A DNA stretch of 64,000 bases, taken from assembly GCA_958298945.1 (NCBI GenBank), contig CATQJD010000135.1, forward strand, positions 186,001 to 250,000. Reading direction: 5' to 3'. Source of the DNA: Atherix ibis (lineage: Eukaryota; Arthropoda; Insecta; Diptera; Athericidae). The translations under genes were made by a program, and so were the position numbers. Shown piece by piece: positions 1-13,095 of the stretch. Under the pieces are notes generated by a model. The model worked only from the letters and a program-made list of their open reading frames with translations. It was not told the DNA's origin and searched no databases. Positions within the stretch are counted from its first letter, which is position 1. Every line of letters begins with the position of its first letter.

Positions 1-545
1 ATTTATTATAGTATATTTCTTATATGGAAAATGTTTATGTGGAGAATTTCTCATAGAATTTTTCTTATATGGAAAATTTCTTATAGAAAATTTTTGATAT
101 GGACAATTTCTTATAGAAAATTTCTTATATGGAAAATTTCTTATATTATATGGAAAATTTATTATAGAAAATTTCTTATATGGAAAATTTCTTATACAAA
201 ATTTCTTATGTGGCAATTTGGATAAATTCATGCAGAAAATAACTTATATGGTAAATTTTAATATGGAGAATTTCTTATTGAATATTCCTAATATGGAAAA
301 TTTATTATAGAATATTTCTTATATGGAAAATGTTTGTGTGGAGAATTTCTCATAGAATTTTTCTTATATGGAAAATTTCTTATAGAAAATTTTTGATATG
401 GACAATTTCTTATAGAACATTTTTTATATGAAAAATTTCTTATATTATATGGAAAATTTATTATAGAAAATTTCTTATATGGAAAATTTCTTATACAAAA
501 TTACTTAAATGGTAATTTGGATAAATTCATACAGAAAATAACTTA
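1..545. repeat. Spacer block: GGAC-type 299-bp spacer, one partial and one full copy
   Basis: The anchor GGATAAATTCAT occurs at 220 and 519, which is 299 bp apart. Between anchors the order is AATAACTTATATGG, TTATTGAATATTCC, a GTTTGTGTGG or GTTTATGTGG step, CTCATAGAATTTTTC, TTTTTGATATGGAC, TTATATTATATGG and GGCAATTTGG or GGTAATTTGG. The period is ten 30-mers minus one base, so the spacer is a diverged relative of the satellite and not foreign DNA. The window opens inside one copy. The second copy has TTACTTAAATGG near its end. Confidence 0.9.
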
Positions 546-1929
546 TACGGAAAATTTTTTATAAAAAATTTCTTATATGGAAAATTTCTTATAGAAAATT
601 TCTTATATGGAAAATTTCTTATAGAAAATTTCTTATATGGAAAATTTCTTATAGAAAATTTCTTATATGGAAAATTTCTTATAGAAAATTCCTTATATGG
701 AAAATTTCTTATAGAAAATTTCTTATATGGAAAATTTCTTATAGAAAATTTCTTATATGGAAAATTTCTTATAGAAAATTTCTTATATGGAAAATTTCTT
801 ATAGAAAATTTCTTATATGGAAAATTTCTTATAAAAAATTTCTTATATGGAAAATTTCTTATAGAAAATTTCTTATATGGAAAATTTCTTATAGAAATTT
901 TCTTATATGGAAAATTTCTTATAGAAATTTTCTTATATGGAAAATTTCTTATAGAAATTTTCTTATATGGAAAATTTCTAATAGAAAATTTCTTTTATGG
1001 AAAATTTCTTATAGAAAATTTCTTATATGGAAAATTTCTTATAGAAAATTTCTTATATGGAAAATTTCTGATACAAAATTTCTTATATGGAAAATTTCTT
1101 ATAGAAAATTTCTTTATGGAAAATTTCTTATAGAAAATTTCTTATATGGAAAATTTCTTATAGAAAATTTCTTATATGGAAAATTTCTTATAGAAATTTT
1201 CTTATATGGAAAATTTCTTATAGAAATTTTCTTATATGGAAAATTTCTTATAGAAATTTTCTTATATGGAAAATTTCTTATAGAAAATTTCTTATATGGA
1301 AAATTTCTTATAGAAAATTTCTTATATGGAAAATTTCTTATAGAAAATTTCTTATATGGAAAATTTCTTATAGAAAATTTCTTATATGGAAAATTTCTTA
1401 TAGAAAATTTCTTATATGGAAAATTTCTTATAGAAAATTTCTTATATGGAAAATTTCTTATAGAAAATTTCTTATATGGAAAATTTCTTATAGAAAATTT
1501 CTTATATGGAAAATTTCTTATAGAAAATTTCTTATATAGAAAATTTCTTATAGAAAATTTCTTATATGGAAAATTTCTTATATGGAAAATTTCTTATAGA
1601 AAATTTCTTATATGGAAAATTTCTTATAGAAAATTTCTTATATGGAAAATTTCTTATAGAAAATTTCTTATATGGAAAATTTCTTATAGAAAATTTCTTA
1701 TATGGAAAATTTCTTATAGAAAATTTCTTATATGGAAAATTTCTTATAGAAAATTTCTTATATGGAAAATTTCTTATAGAAAATTTCTTATATGGAAAAT
1801 TTCTTATAGAAAATTTCTTATATGGAAAATTTCTTATAGAAAATTTCTTATATGGAAAATTTCCTATAGAAAATTTCTTATATGGTAAATTTCTTATAGC
1901 AAATTTATTATTTGGAAAATTTCTTGAAT
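546..1929. repeat. 30-mer run with GAAATTTTC variants
   Basis: This is about 46 tandem units. Groups of three consecutive units carry GAAATTTTC in place of GAAAATTTC around 893-960 and again around 1193-1260, so a three-unit block was copied. A 1-bp loss near 1114 (CTTTATGG) shifts the phase. At about 1566-1597 two 16-mers sit side by side, which opens the frame seen from there to the end of the run. The run ends with CTTATAGCAAATTTATTATT and then CTTGAATGGATAAATTC. Confidence 0.92.
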
Positions 1930-2823
1930 GGATAAATTCATACAAAAAATAACTTATATGGTAAATTTTAATATGGAGAATTTCTTATTGAATATTCCTA
2001 ATATGGAAAATTTATTATAGAATATTTCTTATATGGGAAATGTTTATGTGTAGAATTTCTCATAGAATTTTTCTTGCATGGAAAATTTCTTATAGAAAAT
2101 TTCTTATATGGAAAATTTCTTATAGAAAATTTCTTATATTGAAAATTTCTTATATTATTTGGAAAATTTATTATAGAAAATTTCTTATATGGAAAATTTC
2201 GTATATGGCAATTTATTATAGAAAATTTCTTATATGGAAAATTTCTTATATGGAAAATTTCTTATATGGAAAATTTCTTACAGAAAATTTCTTATATGGA
2301 AGTTTCTTATAGAAAATTTCTTATATGGAAAATTTCTTATAGAAAATTTCTTTTATGTAAAATTCTTATAGAAAATTTCTAATATGGAAAATTTCTTCTA
2401 CCAAATTCCTTATATAGAAAATTTCTTATATGGAAAATTTCTTAAATTTTTAATTTCTTATAGAAAATTTCTTATATGGAAAATTTCTTATAGAGAATTT
2501 CTAATATGGAAAATTTCTTATAGAAAATTTCTAATATGGAAAATTTCTTATCGAAAATTTCCTATATGGAACAATTCTTATAGAAACTTTCTTATATCGA
2601 AAATTTCTTATAGAAAATTTCTCATATCGAGAATTTCTTATAGAAAATTTCTTATATGGAAAATTTCTTATAGAAAATTTCTTATATGGAAAATTTCTTA
2701 TAGAAAATTTCTTATATGGAAAATTTCTTATAGGAAATTTCTTATATGGAAAATTTGCTATAGAAAATTTCTTATATGGTAAATTTCTTATAGCAAATTT
2801 ATTATTTGGAAAATTTCTTGAAT
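1930..2823. repeat. 894-bp HOR, copy 1
   Basis: Runs from the anchor at 1930 to the next at 2824. The spacer part has GTTTATGTGTAG, TTGCATGG, TTATATTATTTGG and the diagnostic TTTCGTATATGGCAATTTAT at about 2200. It is followed by CTTCTACCAAATTCC near 2395, a TTAAATTTTTAATTTC junction near 2441, a GGAACAATTC unit near 2568, and 30-mers with several private changes (TATCGA, CTCATATCGAG). The CTACCAAATT spelling occurs only here and in the next copy; elsewhere it is CTACAAAATT. It ends in the same TAGCAAATTTATTATTTGG tail as the run ending at 1929. Confidence 0.88.
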
Positions 2824-3393
2824 GGATAAATTCATACAAAAAATAACTTATATGGTAAATTTTAATATGGAGAATTTCTTATTGAATATTCCTAATATGG
2901 AAAATTTATTATAGAATATTTCTTATATGGAAAATGTTTATGTGTAGAATTTCTCATAGAATTTTTCTTGTATGGAAAATTTTTTATACAAAATTTCTTA
3001 TATGGAAAATTTCTTATAGAAAATTTCTTATATGGAAAATTTCTTATATTATTTGGAAAATTTATTATAGAAAATTTCTTATATGGAAAATTTCGTATAT
3101 GGCAATTTATTATAGAAAATTTCTTATATGGAAAATTTCTTATATGGAAAATTTCTTACAGAAAATTTCTTATATGGAAGTTTCTTATAGAAAATTTCTT
3201 ATATGGAAAATTTCTTATAGAAAATTTCTTTTATGTAAAATTCTTATAGAAAATTTCTAATATGGAAAATTTCTTCTACCAAATTCCTTATATAGAAAAT
3301 TTCTTATATGGAAAATTTCTTAAATTTTTAATTTCTTATAGAAAATTTCTTATATGGAAAATTTCTTATACAAAATTACTTATATGGTAATTT
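2824..3393. repeat. 894-bp HOR, copy 2 (truncated)
   Basis: The spacer part repeats copy 1 at an offset of 894 bp (for example GTATATGGCAATTTAT at 2200 and 3094). The offset falls to 878 bp by the GGAAGTTTC step, so one 16-mer was lost. After the TTAAATTTTTAATTTC junction near 3319 the copy stops early and passes into a spacer tail (CAAAATTACTTATATGGTAA) and the anchor at 3394, so the long 30-mer part of copy 1 is missing. Confidence 0.85.
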
Positions 3394-4790
3394 GGATAAA
3401 TTCATACAGAAAATAACTTATACGGAAATTTTTTTATAAAAAATTTCTTATATGGAAAATTTCTTATAGAAAATTTCTTATATGGAAAATTTCTTATAGA
3501 AAATTCCTTATATGGAAAATTTATTATAGAAAATTTCTTATATGGAAAATTTCTTATAGAAAATTTCTTATATGGAAAATTTCTTATAGAAAATTTCTTA
3601 TATGGAAAATTTCTTATAGAAAATTTCTTATATGGAAAATTTCTTATAGAAAATTTCTTATATGGAAAATTTCTTATAGAAAATTTCTTATATGGAAAAT
3701 TTCTTATAGAAAATTTCTTATATGGAAAATTTCTTATAGAAAATTTCTTATATGGAAAATTTCTTATAGAAAATTTCTTATATGGAAAATTTCTTATAGA
3801 AAATTTCTTATATGGAAAATTTCTTATAGAAAATTTCTTATATGGAAAATTTCTTATAGAAAATTTCTTATATGGAAAATTTCTTATAGAAAATTTCTTA
3901 TATGGAAAATTTCTTATAGAAAATTTCTTATATGGAAAATTTCTTATAGAAAATTTCTTATATGGAAAATTTCTTATAGAAAATTTCTTATATGGAAAAA
4001 TTCTTATAGAAAATTTCTTTTATGGAAAATTTCTTATAGAAAATTTCTTATATGGAAAATTTCTTATAGAAAATTTCTTATATGGAAAATTTCTGATACA
4101 AAATTTCTTATATGGAAAATTTCTTATAGAAAATTTCTTTATGGAAAATTTCTTATAGAAATTTTCTTATATGGAAAATTTCTTATAGAAAATTTCTTAT
4201 ATGGAAAATTTCTTATAGAAAATTTCTTATATGGAAAATTTCTTATAGAAAATTTCTTATATGGAAAATTTCTGATACAAAATTTCTTATATAGGAAAAT
4301 TTCTTATAGAAAATTTTTTATATGGAAAATTTCTTATAGAAAATTTTTTATATGGAAAATTTCTTATAGAAAATTTCTTATATGGAAAATTTATTATAGA
4401 AAATTTCTTATATGGAAAATTTCTTATAGAAAATTTCTTATATGGAAAATTTCTTATAGAAAATTTCTTTTATGTAAAATTCTTATAGAAAATTTCTAAT
4501 ATGGAAAATTTCTTATCGAAAATTTTCTAATTGGAACAATTCTTATAGAAAATTTCTTATATGGAAAATTTCTTATAGAAAATTTCTTATATGGAAAATT
4601 TCTTATAGAAAATTTCTTATATGGATTAATCCTTATAGAAAGTTTCTTATATGGAAAATTTCTTCCAGAAAATTTCTCATATGGAAAATTTCTTATATGG
4701 AAAATTTCTTATAGAAAATTTCTTATATGGAAAATTTCTTATATTGAAAATTTCCTATAGAAAATTTCTTATATAGAAAATTTCTTGAAC
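3394..4790. repeat. Spacer anchor and 30-mer run
   Basis: After the anchor at 3394 comes a run of 30-mers. Bases 3524-3999 read as an unbroken perfect stretch of about 476 bp. Past 4000 the units degrade: CTGATACAA steps near 4093 and 4271, CTTTATGG near 4137, TATATAGG near 4291, TTTATGTAAAATTC near 4470, a diverged TTTTCTAATTGGAACAATTC near 4523, and GGATTAATCC near 4623. The end is CTTGAACGGATAAATTC. Perfect core with a diverged flank is the expected picture when exchange homogenises the middle of a run. Confidence 0.88.
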
Positions 4791-5895
4791 GGATAAATTC
4801 ATACAAAAAATAACTTATATGGTAAATTTTTATATGGAGAATTTCTTATTGAATATTCCTAATATTGAAAATTTATTATAGAATATTTCTTATATGGAAA
4901 ATGTTTATGTGGAGAATTTCTCATAGAATTTTTCTTAAATGGAAAATTTCTTATAGAAAATTTTTGATATGGACAATTTCTTATAGAAAATTTCTTATAT
5001 GGAAAATTTCTTATATTATATGGAAAATTTATTATAGAAAATTTCTTACATGGAAAATTTATAATACAAAATTTCTTATATGGCAATTTGGATAAATTCA
5101 TACAGAAAATAACTTATATGGTAAATTTTAATATGGAGAATTTCTTATTGAATATTCCTAACATGGAAAATTTATTATAGAATATTTCTTATATGGAAAA
5201 TGTTTATGTGGAGAATTTCTCATAGAATTTTTCTTATATGGAAAATTTCTTATAGAAAATTTTTGATATGGACAATTTCTTATAGAAAATTTTTTATATG
5301 GAAAATTTCTTATATTATATGGAAAATTTATTATAGAAAATTTCTTATATGGAAAATTTCTTACACAAAATTTCTTATATGGCAATTTGGATAAATTCAT
5401 ACAGAAAATAACTTATATGGTAAATTTTAATATGGAGAATTTCTTATTGAATATTCCTAATATAGAAAATTGATTAGAGAATATTTTTTATATGGAAAAT
5501 GTTTATGTGTAGAATTTCTCATAGAATTTTTCTTGTATGGAAAATTTCTTATAGAAAATTTTTGATATGCAAAATTTCTTATAGAAAATTTTTTGTATGG
5601 AAAATTTCTTATAAAACATTTTTTATATGGAAAATTTCTAATAGAACATTTTTTATATCGAAAATATCTAATAGAACATTTTTTATATGGAAAATTTCTT
5701 ATAGAACATTTTTTATATGGAAAATTTCTTAAAGAACATATTTTATATTGAAAATTTCTTCTTGAAATTATGTGGAAAATTTCTTATATGGAGAATTTCT
5801 TATAGAAGTGCCCTTATACGGAAAATTTCTTATAAAAAATTTCTTATATGGAAAATTTCTTATAGAAAATTTCTTATATGGAAAATTTCTTGAAC
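4791..5895. repeat. Spacer cluster: two 299-bp copies plus one 507-bp AACATTTTTT-type copy
   Basis: Anchors at 4791, 5090, 5389 and 5896 give spacings of 299, 299 and 507 bp. The first two copies are GGAC type (TTTTTGATATGGAC, then TTATATTATATGG). The third switches to the TGCA type (TTGTATGG, TTTTTGATATGCAAAA) and then has five units with AACATTTTTT between about 5611 and 5760, followed by GAAATTATGTGG and GAAGTGCCCTTATACGG. The GCCC step is the most GC-dense short motif in the window. Confidence 0.9.
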
Positions 5896-6852
5896 GGATA
5901 AATTCATACAAAAAATAACTTATATGGTAAATTTTAATATGGAGAATTTCTTATTGAATAATCCTAATATGGAAAATTTATTATAGAATATTTCTTATAT
6001 GGAAAATGTTTATGTGGAGAATTTCTCATAGAATTTTTCTTATATGGAAAATTTCTTATAGAAAATTTTTGATATGGACAATTTCTAATAGAAAATTTTT
6101 TATATGGAAAATTTCTTATATTATATGGAAAATTTATTATAGAAAATTTCTTATATGGAAAATTTCTTACACAAAATTTCTTATATGGCAATTTGGATAA
6201 ATTCATACAGAAAATATCTTATATGGTAAATTTTAATATGGAGAATTTCTTATTGAATATTCCTAATATGGAAAATTGATTATAGAATATATCTTATATG
6301 GAAAATGTTTATGTGTAGAATTTCTCATAGAATTTTTCTTGTATGGAAAATTTCTTATAGAAAATTTTTGATATGCAAAATTTCTTATAGAAAATTTTTT
6401 ATATGGAAAATTTCTTATAGAACATTTTTTATATGGAAAATTTCTAATAGAACATTTTTTATATGGAAAATTTCTAATAGAACATTTTTTGTATGGAAAA
6501 TTTCTTATAGAACATTTTTTATATGGAAAATTTCTTATAGAATATATTTTATATGGAAAATTTCTTCTCGAAATTATGTGGAAAATTTCTTATATGAAAA
6601 ATTTCTTTTAGAAATGCCCTTATATGGAAAATTTCTTATAAAAAATTTCTTATATGGAAAATTTCTTATAGAAAATTTCTTATATGGAAAATTTCTAATA
6701 GAAAATTTCTTATATGGAAAATTTATTTTAGAAAATTTCTTATATGGAAAATTTATTATAGAAAATTCCTTATATGGAATTTTTTTTCTATTTCATATAG
6801 AAAATTTCTTATATGGAAAATTTCTTATACAAAATTTCTTATATGGCAATTT
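5896..6852. repeat. Spacer pair: 299-bp GGAC type and 658-bp AACATTTTTT type
   Basis: Anchors fall at 5896, 6195 and 6853. The first spacer matches those at 4791-5389 with small changes (TTGAATAATCC, CTAATAGAAAA). The second repeats the TGCA/AACATTTTTT arrangement with about five such units at 6417-6575, then GAAATTATGTGG, GAAATGCCCTTATATGG, a short 30-mer run, and an unusual TTTTTTTTCTATTTCATATAG step near 6781. It ends with GGCAATTTGG and the next anchor. Confidence 0.87.
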
Positions 6853-7989
6853 GGATAAATTCATACAGAAAATAACTGATATGGTAAATTTTAATATGGA
6901 GAATTTCTTATTGAATATTCCTAATATGGAAAATTGATTATAGAATATTTCTTATATGGAAAATTTTTATGTGTAGAATTTCTCATAGAATTTTTCTTGT
7001 ATGGAAAATTTCTTATAGAAAATTTTTGATATGCAAAATTTCTTATAGAAAATTTTTTATATGGAAAATTTCTTATAGAACATTTTTTATATGGAAAATT
7101 TCTAATAGAACATTTTTTATATGGAAAATTTCTAATAGAACATTTTTTATATGGAAAATTCCTTATAGAACATTTTTTATATGGAAAATTTCTTATAGAA
7201 CATATTTTATATGGAAAATTTCTTCTCGAAATTATGTGGAAAATTTCTAATATGGAAAATTTCTTTTAGAAATGCCCTTATATGGAAAATTTCTTATAAA
7301 AAATTTCTTATATGGAAAATTTCTTATAGAAAATTTCTTATATGGAAAATTTCTTATAGAAAATTTCTTATATGGAAAATTTATTATAGAAACTTCCTTA
7401 TATGGAAAATTTCTTATAGAAAATTTCTTATATGGAAAATTTCTTATAGAAAATTTCTTATATGGAAAATTTCTTATAGAAATTTTCTTATATGGAAAAT
7501 TTCTTATAGAAAATTTCTTATATGGAAAATTTCTTATAGAAAATTTCTTATATGGAAAATTTCTTATAGAAAATTTCTTATATGGAAAATTTATTATAGA
7601 AAATTTCTTATATGGAAAATTTATTATAGAAAATTCCTTACATGGAAAATTTCTTATAGAAAATTTCTTATATGGTAAATTTCTTATAGAAAATTTTTTA
7701 TATGGAAAACTTCTTATACAAAATTTTTTATATGGAAAATTTCTTATAGAAAATTTCTTTTATGGAAAATTTCTTATAGAAAATTTCTTATATGGAAAAT
7801 TTCTTATAGAAAATTTCTTATATGGAAAATTTCTTATAGAAAATTTCTTATATGGAAAATTTCTTATAGAAAATTTCTTATATGGAAAATTTCTTATAGA
7901 AAATTTCTTATATGGAAAATTTCCTATAGAAAATTTCTTATATGGTAAATTTCTTATAGCAAATTTCTTATTTGGAAAATTTCTTGAAT
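6853..7989. repeat. AACATTTTTT-type spacer followed by 30-mer run
   Basis: A third TGCA/AACATTTTTT spacer (AACA units about 7077-7230, then GAAATTATGTGG and GAAATGCCCTTATATGG near 7268) leads into about 23 regular units. The run contains sporadic TTTATTATAG, GAAACTTCC and GAAATTTTC variants. It ends with TTCCTATAG, TATGGTAAATTTC, TAGCAAATTTC and CTTGAATGGATAAATTC, the same closing sequence as the run at 546-1929, so the two run ends descend from one source. Confidence 0.88.
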
Positions 7990-8965
7990 GGATAAATTCA
8001 TACAAAAAATAACTTATATGGTAAATTTTAATATGGAGAATTTCTTATTGAATATTCCTAATATGGAAAATTTATTATAGAATATTTCTTATATGGAAAA
8101 TGTTTATGTGTAGAATTTCTCATAGAATTTTTCTTGTATGGAAAATTTCTTATACAAAGTTTCTTATATGGAAAATTTCTTATAGAAAATTTCTTATATG
8201 GAAAATTTCTTATGGAAAATTTCTTATATGGAAAATTTCTTATTGAAAATTTCTTTTATGTAAAATTCTTATAAAAAATTTCTAATATGGAAAATTTCTT
8301 CTACAAAATTCCTTATATAGAAAATTTCTTATGGAAAATTTCTTATATGGAAAATTTCTTATACAAAATTTCGTATATGGAAAATTTCTTATGGAAAATT
8401 TCTTATATGGAAAATTTCTTATTGAAAATTTCTTTTATGTAAAATTCTTATAAAAAATTTCTAATATGGAAAATTTCTTCTACAAAATTCCTTATATAGA
8501 AAATTTCTTATATGGAAAATTTCTTAAATTTTTAATTTCTTATAGAAAATTTCTTATATGGAAAATTTCTTATAGAAAATTTCTAATATGGAAAATTTCT
8601 TATAGAAAATTTCTAATATGGAAAATTTCTTATCGAAAATTTCTTATATGGAAAATTTCTTATAGAAAATTTCTTATATGGAAAATTTCTTATAGAAAAT
8701 TTCTTATATGAAAAATTTCTTTAGAAAATTTCTTATATGGAAAATTTCTTTAGAAAATTTCTTATATGGAATATTCCTTATAGAAAATTTCTTATATGGA
8801 AAATTTCTTATAGAAAATTTCTCATATGGAAAATTTCTTATAGAAAATTTCTTATATGTAAAATTTTTATTATAGAAAATTTCTTATATGGAAAATTTCC
8901 TATAGAAAATTTCTTATATGGTAAATTTCTTATAGAAAATTTCTTATATTGAAAATTTCTTGAAC
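7990..8965. repeat. Spacer plus diverged 30-mers with an internal 179-bp tandem duplication
   Basis: After the anchor and a GTTTATGTGTAG spacer head come units with CTTATGGAAAATTTC, CTTATTGAAAATTTC, TTTATGTAAAATTC and CTTCTACAAAATTCC. This group appears twice, with TTTATGTAAAATTC at 8255 and 8434 (179 bp apart). A TTAAATTTTTAATTTC junction follows near 8523, then CTTTAGAAAA contractions near 8720 and 8748 and one GGAATATTCC palindrome near 8768. It ends with CTTGAACGGATAAATTC. Confidence 0.85.
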
Positions 8966-11209
8966 GGATAAATTCATACAAAAAATAACTTATATGGTAA
9001 ATTTTAATATGTAGAATTTCTTATTGAATATTCCTAATATGGAAAATTGATTATAGAATATTTCTTATATGGATAATGTTAATGTGTAGAATTTCTCATA
9101 GAATTTTTCTTGTATGGAAAATTTCTTATAGAAAATTTTTGATATGCAAAATTTCTTATAGAAAATTTTTTATTTGGAAAATTTCTTATAGAACATTTTT
9201 TATATGGAAAATTTCTAATAGAACTTTTTTTATATGGAAAATTTCTAATAGAACATTTTTTATATGGAAAATTTCTAATAGAACATTTTTTATATGGAAA
9301 ATTTCTTATAGAACATATTTTATATGGAAAATTTCTTCTTGAAATTATGTGGAAAATTCCTTATATGGAAAATTTCTTATAGAAAATTTCTTATATGGAA
9401 AATTTCTTATAGAAAATTTCTTATAGAAAATTTCTTATATGGAAAATTTCTTATAGAAAATTTCTTATATGGAAAATTTCTTATAGAAAATTTCTTATAT
9501 GGAAAATTTCTTATAGAAAATTTCTTATAGAAAATTTCTTATATGGAAAATTTCTTATAGAAAATTTCTTATATGGAAAATTTCTTATAGAAAATTTCTT
9601 ATATGGAAAATTTCTTATAGAAAATTTCTTATATGGAAAATTTCTTATAGAAAATTTCTTATATGGAAAATTTCTTATAGAAAATTTCTTATATGGAAAA
9701 TTTCTTATAGAAATTTTCTTATATGGAAAATTTCTTATAGAAATTTTCTTATATGGAAAATTTCTTATAGAAATTTTCTTATATGGAAAATTTCTTATAG
9801 AAAATGTCTTATATGGAAAATTTCTTATACAAAATTTCTTATATGGAAAATTTCTTATAGAAAATTTCTTTTATGGAAAATTTCTTATAGAAAATTTCTT
9901 TAATGGAAAATTTCTTATAGAAAATTTCTTTAATGGAAAATTTCTTATAGAAAATTTCTTATATGGAAAATTTCTTATAGAAAATTTCTTATATGGAAAA
10001 TTTCTTATAGAAAATTTCTTATATGGAAAATTTCTTATACAAAATTTCTTATAAAGGAAAATTTCTTATAGAAAATTTTTTATATGGAAAATTTCTTATA
10101 GAAAATTTCTTATATGGAAAATTTCTTATAGGAAATTTCTTATATGGAAAATTTCTTATAGAAAATTTCTTTTATGTAAAATTCTTATAGAAAATTTCTA
10201 ATATGGAAAATTTCTTCTACAAAATTCCTTATATAGAAAATTTCTTCTACAAAATTCCTTATATAGAAAATTTCTTATATGGGAAATTTCTTAAATTTTT
10301 AATTTCTTAAATGGAAAATTTCTTATAGAAAATTTCTAATATGGAAAATTTCTTATAGAAAATTTCTTATATGGAAAATTTCTTATAGAAAATTTCTTAT
10401 GTGGAAAATTTCTTATAGAAAATTTCTTATATGGAAAATTTCTTATAGAAAATTTCTTATATGGAAAATTTCTTATAGAAAATTTCTTATATGGAAAATT
10501 TCTTATAGAAAATTTCTTATATGGAAAATTTCTTATAGAAAATTTCTTATATGGAATATTCCTTATAGAAAATTTCTTATATGGAAAATTTCTTATAGAA
10601 AATTTCTCATATAGAAAATTTCTTATAGAAAATTTCTTTTATGGAAAATTTCTTATAGAAAATTTCTTATATGGAAAATTTCTTATAGAAAATTTCTTAT
10701 ATGGAAAATTTCTTATAGAAAATTTCTTATATGGAAAATTTCTTATACAAAATTTCTTATATGGAATATTTCTTATACAAAAATTTTTATATAGGAGAAT
10801 TTCTTATAGAAAATTTTTTATATGGAAAATTTCTTATAGAAAATTTCTTATATGGAAAATTTTTTATAGAAAATTTCTAATATGGAATTTCTTATAGAAA
10901 ATTTCTTATATGGAAAATTTTTTATAGAAAATTTCTGATATGGAATTTCTTATAGAAAATTTCTTATAGAAAATTTCTTATATGGAAAATTTCTTATAGA
11001 AAATTTCTTATCTGGAAAATTGCTTATAGAAAATTTCCTATCTGGAAAATTTCTTATAGAAAATTTCTTTTATGGAAAATTTCTTATAGAAAATTTCTTA
11101 TATGGAAAATTTCTTATAGAAAATTTCTTATATGGAAAATTTCTTATAGAAAATTTCTTATATGGAAAATTTCTTATAGAAAATTTCTTATATGGAAAAT
11201 TTCTTGAAC
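8966..11209. repeat. About 2-kb HOR, copy 1 (2244 bp)
   Basis: Anchor to anchor, 8966 to 11210. Order: spacer head with GATAATGTTAATGTGTAG, TGCA step, AACATTTTTT units (about 9187-9340), GAAATTATGTGGAAAATTCC, two side-by-side 14-mers near 9420 and 9525, a 30-mer run with GAAATTTTC units, GAAAATGTC and TTTAATGG variants, TATAAAGGAAAA near 10050, a doubled CTTCTACAAAATTCC, GGGAAATTTC with the TTAAATTTTTAATTTC junction near 10290, a GGAATATTCC palindrome near 10553, TTTTTATATAGGAGAATTTC near 10787, GGAATTTC short units, CTGGAAAATTGC near 11001, and CTTGAACGGATAAATTC. Confidence 0.88.
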
Positions 11210-13095
11210 GGATAAATTCATACAAAAAATAACTTATATGGTAAACTTTAATATGGAGAATTTCTTATTGAATATTCCTAATATGGAAAATTGATTATAG
11301 AATATTTCTTATATGGATAATGTTTATGTGTAGAATTTCTCATAGAATTTTTCTTGTATGGAAAATTTCTTATAGAAAATTTTTGATATGCAAAATTTCT
11401 TATAGAAAATTTTTTATTTGAAAAATTTCTTATAGAACATTTTTTATATGGAAAATTTCTAATAGAACTTTTTTTATATGGAAAATTTCTAATAGAACAT
11501 TTTTTATATGGAAAATTTCTAATAGAACATTTTTTATATGGAAAATTTCTTATAGAACATATTTTATATGGAAAATTTCTTCTTGAAATTATGTGGAAAA
11601 TTCCTTATATGGAAAATTTCTTATAGAAAATTTCTTATATGGAAAATTTCTTATAGAAAATTTCTTATAGAAAATTTCTTATATGGAAAATTTCTTATAG
11701 AAAATTTCTTATATGGAAAATTTCTTATAGAAAATTTCTTATATGGAAAATTTCTTATAGAAAATTTCTTATAGAAAATTTCTTATATGGAAAATTTCTT
11801 ATAGAAAATTTCTTATATGCAAAATTTCTTATAGAAAATTTCTTATACGGAAAATTTCTTATAGAAAATTTCTTATATGGAAAATTTCTTATAGAAAATT
11901 TCTTATATGGAAAATTTCTTATAGAAAATTTCTTATATGGAAAATTTCTTATAGAAATTTTCTTATATGGAAAATTTCTTATAGAAATTTTCTTACATGG
12001 AAAATTTCTTATAGAAATTTTCTTATATGGAAAATTTCTTATAGAAAATGTCTTATATGGAAAATTTCTTATACAAAATTTCTTATATGGAAAATTTCTT
12101 ATAGAAAATTTCTTTTATGGAAAATTTCTTATAGAAAATTTCTTTAATGGAAAATTTCTTATAGAAAATTTCTTTAATGGAAAATTTCTTATAGAAAATT
12201 TCTTATATGGAAAATTTCTTATAGAAAATTTCTTATATGGAAAATTTCTTATAGAAAATTTCTTATATGGAAAATTTCTTATACAAAATTTCTTATAAAG
12301 GAAAATTTCTTATAGAAAATTTTTTATATGGAAAATTTCTTATAGAAAATTTCTTATATGGAAAATTTCTTATAGAAAATTTCTTATATGGAAAATTTCT
12401 TATAGAAAATTTCTTTTATGTAAAATTCTTATAGAAAATTTCTAATATGGAAAATTTCTTCTACAAAATTCCTTATATAGAAAATTTCTTATATGGGAAA
12501 TTTCTTAAATTTTTAATTTCTTAAATGGAAAATTTCTTATAGAAAATTTCTAATATGGAAAATTTCTTATAGAAAATTTCTTATATGGAAAATTTCTTAT
12601 AGAAAATTTCTTATATGGAAAATTTCTTATAGAAAATTTCTTATATGGAATATTCCTTATAGAAAATTTCTTATATGGAAAATTTCTTATAGAAAATTTC
12701 TCATATAGAAAATTTCTTATAGAAAATTTCTTTTATGGAAAATTTCTTATAGAAAATTTTTTATATGGAAAATTTCTTATAGAAAATTTCTTATATGGAA
12801 AATTTCTTATAGAAAATTTCTTATATGGAAAATTTCTTATACAAAATTTCTTATATGGAAAATTTCTTATACAAAAATTTTTATATAGGAGAATTTCTTA
12901 TAGAAAATTTTTTATATGGAAAATTTCTTATAGAAAATTTTTTATATGGAAAATTTCTTATAAAAAATTTCTTATATGGAAAATTTTTTATAGAAAATTT
13001 CTAGTATGGAATTTCTTATAGAAAATTTCTTATAGAAAATTTCTTATATGGAAAATTTCTTATAGAAAATTTCTTATCTGGAAAATTTCTTGAAC
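11210..13095. repeat. About 2-kb HOR, copy 2 (1886 bp)
   Basis: Repeats copy 1 in the same order: GATAATGTTTATGTGTAG, AACATTTTTT units (11432-11584), GAAATTATGTGG, the paired 14-mers, TTTAATGG units, TATAAAGGAAAA, GGGAAATTTC with the junction near 12504, GGAATATTCC near 12648 and TTTTTATATAGGAG. It is 358 bp shorter. It has a single CTTCTACAAAATTCC, fewer 30-mers before the palindrome, and goes straight from a GGAATTTC unit to CTTATCTGG and the anchor. The CTGGAAAATTGC part of copy 1 is missing. Confidence 0.87.

Noticed and set aside
31..225. Recurrent 64-80 codon open frames in the spacers (also 5200-5394, 6006-6200, 39777-40004)
   Set aside because: They recur with the spacer, which might suggest a conserved peptide, but they come from the same three stop-free frames. 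Differences between copies include stops and frame changes.
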